A stretch of 64,000 bases of DNA from Owenia fusiformis (Eukaryota > Annelida > Polychaeta > Sabellida > Oweniidae): positions 11,328,932 through 11,392,931 of the forward strand of contig CAIIXF020000012.1 in the NCBI GenBank assembly GCA_903813345.2, in the 5' to 3' direction. The translations under genes were made by a program, and so were the position numbers. Positions within the stretch are counted from its first letter, which is position 1. Each line of letters starts with the position of its first letter. Under the pieces are notes generated by a model. It was not told the DNA's origin and searched no databases. It saw nothing but the letters and a program-made list of their open reading frames with translations. This document shows positions 11,601 through 23,600 of this stretch, piece by piece.

Positions 11601-14600
11601 AGGCTGCTTCAATATTTGGCAGATAATATAATATGGTATAGGTATAATGTATATCACAATTGATTTTATACAAAAATTCATTATCCTATTGATCTCTGAT
11701 CTATATACATGGCAGAACATCTGATAAAGCTGACAGTGAATAAAGCGTAAAAATGTTAAATGACATGCTTCTTTGATAGAAAATATCACTAGATAACTCA
11801 TCTATGCATCCTAAATTGATTATAAATCACTGCAATTTCAAAATCAATTAGTCGTCACTTTAAAACTCCCCCCCCCCCCCATCATCCCTCTTCATATAGT
11901 ATTCTAATACCCCAGTCACATATGATCTACGGTAACCACCGTGGCTTCCCAAAATCGTGAAGTGTGAAGCTATGCCAGCCATATGCCTGCCATAGAGCAA
12001 ATGTGACTGAAGCTTAACCATAAACTCTTGTTTTAGAGCTAATTAACTTATTGCTGACCAATCCCGAGGTATTTCGTCTATGAAAACATGCCATTTTGCT
12101 CAATTTTTCATCAATTATGAAAATGGCCAGTCACCAGCATTTAGTTCGGAAAATCAATTCTATCAATATATGTAACATAAAAATATGCTATTTCATCATT
12201 GATAAATGCCTCTAAATGTTATCTGCTGAGTAAAGTTTGACTAAAATATATGTTTGTCATTATGGGATCAACAGTCTCTAATATTCCTTTGAGTAGCTTT
12301 AGATGAAGAGAGTCTCTTGATAAATCAGAATGTTTGTATCTGAAAGAAGATTTACAAAAACTCTTTTATGTAACCTTCTCTCCTGCATTTACAGGCTAGA
12401 TCTGAAAGACAGTTATTTATGATCAATACCAAGAGTCCATTCATACAATAAATGGATCAATGTCCTTTCAGAGTCATTGATTACCTGTAATGTCATGATA
12501 TACAAGTACATCTAGCACATAAAGGTATATTCAATTACTTCTAGGTTTACAACAGAGGCAAACCTGATATCAATATCATCTGCCCTCACCCCAATAGGTC
12601 CTCTACTCATGGCTTCACTCTTATAGCTTCTATCCCAGGTCATTGCTAAGTCATCTGCCCTCACCCTTCCACATACCTCCCTTGGATCTACCCTTATCTT
12701 CTCCCCAAGTCATTGCTAGTCATCTGTTCCCACCCCTCTACTCATTTTTCCTCCCTCCCATGGCTCCACTCTTAGCTTCTCCCCTGGGTCACTGCTAGGC
12801 AGAAAGAATAAGTAATGCTGCACTATGACGATATATAGAGATCCAGACATATTTTATAGTTCACATAATAAAACGGAATTGAAAGCTGGATTGACATACC
12901 TAATAACCCAAATCTCTGGCAAAATTATAAAATTAACTAATCTTCTAGTTATTATATCTCACGAAACCTATAAAAACATCATTGAACACCACAAAATGTT
13001 TGTAAGAGCATATATATCAATCCATTCAATCAAGGGATCCCAACTCTAAAAGCTTCTAATCTCCAGGGACTAAAAAAGCTTGGTCTGATGTTACCGTAGC
13101 AACAAGGTTTATACCATCATAAGTTAACAGAATAAAAGTGGCATTTAACCATCAATTTCGCCCTCTAGATCCTACCAACTTTCCAAGCAAAATGTCAGAC
13201 ATCAATATTCCTCACAATTAATCCGACATCATTAAGCAGTAAAACTAGTTCGTGCAAACTCTCATATTTTTGAGTACTGGATGTATCTTTCACAAAACTC
13301 AACTTACCGGGTCTTTAAAAAATTGCAATTTCTCTGGTACCAGTTCATGCAAGGAGAATATCGGATTCATATATAGATGTATATTTGACCATTCAGCACA
13401 AGTAAAATATCATTTATCAAACTAGAATATAGTACCAGGCCTAAAGCCAAGGAAGTCGAAAATTCTTTTTAAGCACTTTTCCAAGTGATTTTGAGCCAAA
13501 ATCATCAAATATGAACCTACCTCAAACTTTTTTTTAAATCGACCCCCCCCCCTCCCCCTCCCATTAGGCAAAAACTGGCTACAGGCCTAAGTACGATTAT
13601 AAAGTTTGTGAACTGAGCTTGGTTATAACATCAAACAAATCTGCATAATTCTGTTAAACATAGATGATAAAACCTCATACATTAATATAACATGGCATTT
13701 AGTTCTTGTTTCATGTGATACATCAATATGCCAAAAAGCTATTAATCTATGCTGACGTTATAATTCTAACTATCACACTGACTTTACAGGGTGGGCAAAA
13801 ACATACTAGCCTACAATTATCAATAAATACAACATTGAATACAGTGGTATTGTCGGTAATCCATGAAATTGGCCTTTCCTTTTGGAATCCACATAAAATT
13901 CATATTCTTAAAACACAATATACCTCCTCCATCCAGTTTCATCTCTATCATATTGTATCAATATAAGATAAGGTGATAAGATGCAATATAAGGCCCCTCG
14001 AAAATTCACAAAAGTTCACAAGATTTGGCTCACACTGTACAAGTGTGTTCTCTTGCCTAATGGAAGCGAAGGATCAGAGAGAATAGAATAATGATTGAAA
14101 ATGGAATGCATAGTGACAGCAATTACTTATTCTGATACTCATCACATCTTTCTGCTTTGCAACCAGAAATACCAGGTTGTTCAATAAGTTGAGGGGAAAA
14201 TGCTCTCATTTCAAAAGGTTACTTTTATTTTTTGATGAAATTAGAGATGCTTCTTTTTTCTAATCAATAACCAGATATTTTTGGGATGGTATGTGAAAAT
14301 TTCAAGAAAAAATATCAAAGGCCTTTGAAATGAGAGCATTTTTCCGTGAACTTATTGAACAACCTAGTATATACAAGTTGATGTTCTCTTCCTACAGGCT
14401 CTGGCTACAATCGACAATACAGTAAAACCTGTCTTAGTGAACACCTCTCTAGTGAACACCTGTCTCTGGTAGACACCCTTCCTCCACACATACTCTACTG
14501 ACTTCTGTATAAATTACCCTCTCTCTGGTGAACACCTGCCAACAATAAATGTTTTTTCTCGGCAAAAAATGTTCAATATATGAAGGTTATACTGATATGA

Positions 14601-17600
14601 TCTTTATGACGCTTAGAAGTAGTTTCATTTATTCTAAATAGCAAATTAAACTAGAAATGAGCCAGATATGCTAATATCTGCTAGATGCAAGGTCATGGAA
14701 AGCAAAGAACGCATCATTCATTCAATACTACATCATGCTTGGCCAATGATATATATCAGAACCAAAATCCTTCAGCCATGAACAAAAAAAGAAGTAGAAA
14801 ATAACATCAGCTAGAAGTAGTGGTTAAAGAAATTGAAATGAACTGGATAAATGATTAATTCAAAATCACAGATAAGATCAATCATTTAAGAGTGAAGATC
14901 ACACTTTAAGATCTATTAGAAAAAATCTCCCATTTATTCTGGTTAAATTGAAAATTATCATAGCTACGATCATTTAACAACACAGTAAAACCATATATAT
15001 ACGAACACCTCTCTATTCTGAACACCTCTCAATGTAAACACTTTCTCTGTCTTAATTTTGTTATCTGCCATTGATTCACATATAAAGAGACCTTAAAATG
15101 CCAACACCTACTAACCGAATACTTTTTGCTGGTCAGAGTGACATTTCAAATTTGACAGGTTTTAGTGTATAACCTTTTACTAATCAACTGAAGGTGAAAA
15201 TTGTTACGAAAGCAATGTAGATTTAGATTTGATAGATTTACAACATAAATCAGAAGTTATTTGATCTTTGCACATGTGAGAGTATAATAAGGTATAATGG
15301 TTAGAAAATTATAATGATTAAAAAATTAACAAGCTCTCAAAATAATGAGGTGACAATTAGACTTGCTTCAATCAAACCTAAAAAATAGGCAATCAAATGA
15401 CAACAATGTAATTTCTCATATGACTAACAAAGATACAGCCATCTTTACCCCATGCAAGATATTGCCATCTTTCATCCTAAAAAGTCACACGTGCAAGATG
15501 AGATTTACTTGTGACATCACTGGTTTATAAACATCAACAACATGGCAACGTGTTCACCGTTGTTATGTGTATCCATGCTCATTCTACAAAACTTAGCGGT
15601 GACGTCATAACAATGTAGCTTTGTTGCCACACGTATCCATGTATTTTCTACAATATTGTTATGACGTCATAACAATTGAAAAATGAAGTTCCATTAATTT
15701 CTTGCTTATTTTCACTCAGTTTTATCATAAAAAGGTAAAAATATGGCATAATACAGAGTCATATGAGAAAAACTTTCTTGTACTCGTACCTGTGCAATAT
15801 CGTCCATTCTTGACTCGCTTTGATAATGTTTCTTTATCTCGTCTACGACTCGATAAAGAAGAATTATCAAAGCTCATCAAGAATGAACGATCTTGCACAG
15901 GTACTCATATAAGAACCTCTATATCATACAGAAAAATGTATTCATATTTTAGATGAAATAGAGGTTAAAGCTGAGATCTGAACTCGAGCTTCATAGATTC
16001 TACAGTTTTCCCATCCAAATCCTCCCTAGGAATCCTTCCTCATCTTGCTTACTAAGCTAAGTCTTGTAAAAATTCCATGATTGCTCAAGCAAAGTCAAGT
16101 TATCCCAGGATGAGACTAAAGAAAATTTAGGGCTGCCATCGAACTCAAATGTCAGTGTCGACAGTCGAACTCTGCTGTCGAAAATATTGTCGACAATCGA
16201 ACTTTCCAGGGAGAAAAAATCATCGGGAAAAAAAGAAAAATTTTATACACTATCGGGGAAAAGCTTCATATAACTTATATTCATATTGGTATGTAATTGC
16301 CTAATATTGTTACTAAATGCCAAGTTAATAGAATATTATAGACGAAAATGGGACAAATACCTGCAATGTTTCGACCGGGATTTATTTCGACTGCTCGGGC
16401 GAAATCTCGTACAACGTCTCGCAAGAGAGAAGAGAAGTCATGAAGGGAACTTCCGGGTGAATTTATTTTTTGAAAATGAAATGAATGTGAACAATATTTC
16501 CGCAGAATACGCGCACATAACACGTTGAAATGTGTATTGAAATGTATTGGGGCCATTTGGATATTTTCAAGTAAGTATTGATATCGTTTGCTGTCGACAT
16601 GACGGGAATTTTTGTCGACTTCGTTGTCGAACTTGCATTTTGACTGACAAGTCGACGTTCCGACTAATGATGGCAGCCCTAAGAAAATTACAATCTTATT
16701 CAAACATTTATTCAAATAAAAATATGGAAATGAAGCCTGGTATATAGCTTAAATCCTCTGCCCTTGCTGCAGCGCAGACTGCAAAATGCAATATATTCTG
16801 CCTATACAGTGAGTGTAATAAATGAATTCTGTATAATAAAGTACAAGTATCTAATTGCAGCAAATTCACTTCAAAGAATGAATATTGGTTTGACCTGTGG
16901 TTCTAGAAGCTCAACTAGCATATAGAATGCTCCGAGCACACCATATACTCATTCTGATACTCAGACCATCTCTGCTATGCACAAGAATGTTCTAGAAGGA
17001 CACTGAGAGAATACTCGGGGTGGAAAATTTTCTAAGAGGCTCCGTTAAGGAAAAAATGACTTTATGAGCTGGATGGAATTTCTGTGTATTTTTTATTCTA
17101 TTAGGGTGTCCTGCATAAAGGATTTCGCCTGCGAAGCATATAACTCTTGCGAACATATCTAAATACTGGTCCGAAGAAGACATACCTTGAATTTTTTAGA
17201 AAAAATTGGCTAAAAATGGAAACTACAAGAAGTCAAAATGTTCAACTCAAACAAAGTTGTAGCTATTCTATATCAATATTTTGTGTTATGTAAGGTTTCT
17301 CAGATGTTTCAAGACCTTCATTAGTATACTTGTGTCTAGAAATGTGACATTTAAGGACAAAATTTGGCATTTTTAATCATTTTCGCTTTCAGCATTAACA
17401 TATAGTTCCTTATATCTCGAGTTTAATGCTGACTGGTTGTTGCATTTTTGATTAAATCTGTGCTTGTACATATGTTCTTCCATTTAAGGTGTAGAAAATG
17501 TATAGTGGACAACCATTGTTCATATGAGAGCTTTCAGATCTCCCCTACCCCATTTATTATGGAAAATTACCGAAAAATATGAAAAAATAAAATAACTTGA

Positions 17601-20600
17601 AATTATAAACTTTAACAAAGTTGTAGCTATTCTATGTCAATATTATGTGTTATTTAATGTTTTTAAGATATTTCAGAACCTATAGCGGTATACAAGTGGC
17701 TAGAAATGAGACATTTAAGGACAAAACTTGGCATTTTTTTTATCATTTTCACTTTCAGCAGTAATATATAGTTCCTCATATCTTGAGTTTTATGCTGTCT
17801 GATTGTTGCATTTTCAATCAAATCTGTTCTTGTGCATGTCTTCTTCCATTTAAGGTATAGAAAATGTATAGTAGACAAACAATGTTCATATTAGAGCTTT
17901 CAGATCTCCCCTACCCCATCAATTATGGAAAATAAACGAGAAATATAAAAAAATAAAATAACTTGAAATTATAGACTTTCATAAAGTTGTAGCTATTTTA
18001 TTATCAATATTATGTGTTATTTAATATTTTTAAGATTTTTCAGAACTTTTATTGGTATTCAAGTGGCTAGAAATGAGACATTTAAGGACAAAACTTGGCA
18101 TGTTTTAATCAATGCTGCTTTCAGCAGTAACATATAGATCCTCATATCTTGAGTTTTATGCTGACTGGTTGATACATTTTGGATTAAATCTGTTCTTGTA
18201 CATGTTTTATTCCATTTAAGGTACTGAAAATGTATAGTAGACAAACAATGTTCATATTAGAGCTTTCAGTTCTCCCCTACCCCATTTATTAGGGAAGATG
18301 ACTGGAAAATATAAAAAATAACTTCAAACTACCAGTATAAACTTTAACAAAGATGTAACTATTCTTTATGTGTTATTGATTGCTATAATTAATGTTTCAG
18401 GACCTTCATTAGTATTCTAGTGTAGAGAAATTAGACATTTAAGAACAAAATTTGGCATTTTTTATCATTTCCACTGTTAGCAATAACATATAGTTCCTTA
18501 TATCTTGAGTTTTATGCTGATTGGTTGATGGATTCTTGATCAAATCTGTTCTTTTGCCTGCCTACTTTGATTTAAGGTATTTAAAAATGTATATTGGAAA
18601 GCCTGTCATTATATTAGAGCTTACATATCTCCCCTACCCCATTTATTTTGAAAAAATAACCAGAAATATAAAAACCAAACAATTTCAAAGTATAGACTTT
18701 AACAAAGTTGTCGCTATTCTAGATCAATACTATGTATTATTTGATATTTTTCAGATGTGTCAGGAACTTCATGAGTATACAAGTCTAAAAATTAGACATT
18801 TAAAGTTGAGTTGCAAATGGGGCGGGTATTCTCTATCTTTGTCCATTGGGCTTTTCTGGTTATGATATGTTGCAAACTGCTCATGAATCTATGCAATGTA
18901 TAGAACAATACTTGGAATATATTTTAAAATAATGGGGTATAGTACTGTGATAATTATAACCAGTGATCAAGCCATATTGGTTGAATTCCCTCATATCATA
19001 TGCAATGTTGTCAAATGCTTGGTGATTTCCATATTACAACTAAGGGTGGTGTAATTAGGAAGTTCATGATAGATATTGGGCTTGGGGATATTTTGGTAAA
19101 TGTAAACATTGTGAAATGAAGAACAGCCAACAAGATGATTTTGGAAAGGATTACAAAATGGTAAAGCTGTCTTTGGTTTGTGAAGCAATGTTACTGTATC
19201 TCTAAAATGGGATGAATTTCACTTATGGCAGAGCTGCTATTGAACTTTGCAAAACTGATAGTTGCAACTTATCTATCAAATACTGATCATGAAGAAGTTG
19301 ACACTCTCCTAATGGCCCATGTCTATTACAGTGCTGCAGACAAGACAAAGGAGTTCAATGTTGAGAGAATTTGTATTCAGTCTGATGATACAGAATGTTG
19401 CTTGCAAAGAAGGATGAGAGTTAAAAAGAGCTCTTAAAGTTTCTTATGTCCTTCAAGGTAGCATTCTAAATTACTAATACCTATTTGAAGATATATCAAA
19501 GATGGGTGTCTTGTACCAGTACTCACAAACAAACCTTCGTAGCAACACAAGAAACATATGTCCTTGGCAATTCGCAAATGTAAAATGGCAAAAGGCAGCG
19601 AAAATTGCTATACAAAGTTTCTAGTCAAGGGTGTATTGCTACTTGTCCATGTGGCAATAAACAACATAGTGCACATCGTTGGACAATATTTAAGGATGAG
19701 TTTCTCAGAACTATAAAAATGATTTAGAGATCTTACATATCTGAATAGCTTGTGGTGTCATGAGCAACTTAGACCTTTAAAATGCTTCCTAGTCAACTGG
19801 TACCCAAGACAAGTCGTACCCAAGATAACTGGTACCCAAGACAACTCGTACCCAAGATAACTGGTACCCAAGACAACTCGTACCCAAGTTATTTCCAGTA
19901 TTATGGGTGCATATTAGGAAAACAAATTGAGTTTGTATAATTATGTTTTCATGTTATAATGTGACTCAAATAAGCCTCAATATTTTTTGGAATTTAGAAG
20001 ACATTTTTTCTCAATGAATTAAGTAAAGCATTTTGATTTAACTTGAATCACCTTTTTACTAATAAAACAAGTGCTTGAAGTGCTTGTTCACAACATTTTT
20101 TGCCAAACATATATATAAATAAATATAATTACAACAGTGACTTTTCTACAAATGAATCAAACAATTAATTTGAGCATTTTGAGAAAGTTTAAAGGAAGTT
20201 TAAGTTAAGTTAATTTTTTTCCAATTGGAACTAAATTGGATTATGCACATGCATACTAAGTGTAATAATATATCATGTATGAATAAGTACCAAAATAATA
20301 TTTGATATTAATATTATACTATATTATTACTTGTATACTATTATTATATTATTCAAAATATTTTATTGAATTTCATGAATATGAATTGAATTTCATGAAT
20401 ATGACTTCTGATAATATGAAATCCTAGACAAATAGATTATCTGTTTAATAAGAAATTAGGCCCAAGATTTGATGAATCAATACATTTATAATAATACCAT
20501 CTTCCAAGATGAATTAAATCTGACACTTGTTCCAAACACTCATAAACATACAATATTTAAAAAAATGATTATGAATGTGTGGAATAAACATATATCTCTT

Positions 20601-23600
20601 CACTCGAACATCCAATATAAAATAATAGTCTAAATAAATTGACACTCAAAGCTCAAAATGTTACAAAATTATATCAATTTCTTCTGAAAGTTCTTCAAAC
20701 TTCTGAACAGTATGTTACAGTTATAATATGTATATCTTTACACATTCCCAGTCCAACACTTGATTCAAAACAAAATATATGCTTGGGTACGACTTGTCTT
20801 GGGTACCAGTTGACCAGTTACCTTTAAAATGACTTAAATGCAGCTCTAACATAGAACCAGGGAGATTTGAAAAATCAGGCTGTTGCTGGATTAAGTTCGA
20901 GAGTTGTGAACAATCATGTCTATATAAAGACATATCCTTTGATTCATATGAGAGTAAACTGCGAAATTACAAAATTATTTCGCACTATGCTATTTTTGAG
21001 TAATCTTTTAAAAATATAGTAGTGTAGTAATTTTATCTCTAATATGTATATTTGTGTTTAAAACACATTTTCCTTGCTTTGAAGATAACAAGACACATTG
21101 TTGAATATATATGATCTAAAATATGTCAACTAATCACCATTCAACTAAAAATATAAACAACTATTGCTGAAAGTGAAACATTGGTCATTTTGCCCATTTA
21201 TGTGTCATTTTTTGATTTTAGGGTGCTAATAAATATGCTAAACTTTTGAAAAGTTTAAGAATATTATCATGCAATAATAACATTTGTGTTGGTTTTGTCA
21301 TTTAATGGTGGAGGGCAGATCTTAGACCTCTAATAAAAACATTCGTTGTCTTACATACATTTTCTTTAAGTTAAATCAGAGAAGACAGATTCAATAAAAA
21401 ACATATATGAATCTATCATCAAAGAATTATAATTGTGGAAAATTATATGCTACTGCTAAATGCAGAATGCTAAAAATGCCAAATTTTAGACACATGTAAT
21501 CAAATGAAGGTTACATTAAATAATACATAGTATCGATAGACAATAGCTACAATTTTGTTAAAGTTGATGATTTGAAATTACTTTTTCATTTACATAAATG
21601 GGGCAGGGGAGACATGAAAGCTATAATATCAACATTGGTTGTCCAATATACATTTTCTATATCCTAAATGGAAGAAGACATGTACAAGAACAAATTTGAC
21701 TAAGAATGCACCAACCAGTCAGCATTAAACTCAAGATATAAGGACCTATATGGTATTGCTGAAAGCGAAAATGGTCAAAAAAGCCATGTTTTGTCCTTAA
21801 ATGTCTCATTTCTAGGCACTAGTTTACCAATAAAGGTTCTGAAATATCTTAAAAACATTAAATAACACATAATATTGATATAGAATAGCTACAACTTTAT
21901 TAAAGTTTATAGTTTCAAGTTATTTTATATTTTCATATTTTTCTTATATTTTTCATGATAAATGGGGTAGGGGAGATCTGAAAGCTCTAATATGACCATT
22001 GGTGGTCCACTATACATTTTTTGTATCTTAAATGGAAGAAGTTTGTATAAGCACAGATTTAATCAAAATTGCAACAACCAGTAAGCATAAAACTCAATAT
22101 ATGAGGAACTATATGTTACTGCTGAAAGCTAAAATGATTTAAAAAAATGCCAAGTTTTGTCCTTAAATGTCTCATTTCTAGGCACTAGTATACCAATAAA
22201 GGTTCTGAAATATCTGAAAAACATTAAATAATACATAATATTGATATAGAATAGCTACAACATTGTTAAAGTTTATAAATTCAAGTTATTTTATATTTTC
22301 ATATGTTTCAGTAATTTTTCATAATAAATGGGGTAGGGGAGATCTGAAAGCTCTAATATGACCATTGGTGGTCCAATATACATTTTTTGTATCTTAAATG
22401 GAAGAAGACATGTACAAGCACAGATTTAATCAAAATTGCAACAACCAGTCAACATTAAACTCAAGATATAAGGAACTATATGTTACTGCTGAAAGCGAAA
22501 ATGATCAAAAATGCCAAATTTTGTCCTTAATTATCTTATTTCTAGACACTAGTACACTAATGAAGGTCCTTAAACATCTGAAAAACATTAAATAATACAT
22601 AGTGTTAATATTAAATAGCTAGAGTTTTGTTTGAGTTGAACATTTTGACTTTTTGTAGTTTCCATTTTTAGCCAATTTTTTTCTAAAAAATTCAAGGTAT
22701 GTCTTCCTCGGACCAATATTTAGATATGTTCGCAAGAGTGATATGCTTCGCAGGCGAAATCCCTTATGCAGGAAACCCTTATAGAATGAAAAATACAGAG
22801 AAACTCCATCCAGCTCACAAAGTCATTTTTTGCACAATTCTCACACCTTCCACCCCGAGTAAAGGCTGTGATATCTCACGATGCCATATACTGTACTGTG
22901 ATCAAAGAAGATACAATAAGGAAATACAATAAGTAATACAATAAGGAAACAGAGAATATGCTATATTCTTATTGACTCAAAACTCATAAAATAGAGTTCA
23001 GTATATGTATTCATTATAATTAATTTTGGTCAATATCTCCTATGATTTCAATAGACAGGGTGGGCTAAAAATTGGTTTACAGTTCACGGAAAGAGATTGT
23101 AAACCTACTTTTGGTACACCCAGTATAATGAATTTTAGTCTTTGCCCTCAGTAGTGGATGAAACTGAGCTATTGAAGAACATATAACAACAAAGAAAATC
23201 AAACCTACTGAGGCACTTTAACACTACATCAAATGACTAGATTCAAATAATCCATGCCAAAAAAGTTGAATAGTCAAATGATGGTGAAAAGAGCAAGCCA
23301 TGAGAGGTTCTCGACTGGAAATATTACAACAGTGAACAGTGAACCTTCAAGATAGACTTAAAGTAATCTATTGATATTCATGTCACACTATCCTATATTC
23401 AGTACACTATTTGCTGCCTCAGCAACTTAACGTATCATTCTTTAATGAGGGATAACCTTATTGTGCAGTTCTATCAACCAACCATACTGTATTGTCTATT
23501 ATAGATGATTTCATAGTAAAAAAAACTGTGAACATTGAACAATTTTTGCCAAGAAAAAAAGTTCAGTGTCGGTAGGTGTTCGCTACAGAGAGGGTTATTT

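Larger units (their letters stand above)
17012..22861. mobile_element. Large foldback element with ~365-bp tandem units in inverted arms
   Basis: The outer ends tACTCGGGGTGGAA and ttCCACCCCGAGTa are inverted. The inner part of each end also matches (atgactttatgagctggatg on the left; the inverse near 22810 on the right). The left arm (to about 18870) has about four units of 357-367 bp, containing gagctttcagatctccccta, gtatagtagacaaacaatgt and taacaaagttgtagctattc. The right arm (about 21100-22861) has three or more in reverse. The centre (about 18870-21100) is unique, with a decayed coding stretch and a nested element. No clear target duplication was found, so the superfamily is open. Confidence 0.85.

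Noticed and set aside
11388-11801. 137-codon minus-strand frame with an 11-residue repeat
   Set aside because: The repeat part is the 33-bp minisatellite read in frame; unit length divisible by three keeps it open.
12825-13049. 74-codon plus-strand frame ([20 protein letters not shown]...)
   Set aside because: Composition follows the AT-rich background and no flanking signals were seen.
16281-16715. 144-codon minus-strand frame, the longest in the window
   Set aside because: It runs through the whole non-autonomous hAT element, including its terminal repeat, and has no BED or hAT domain motifs.
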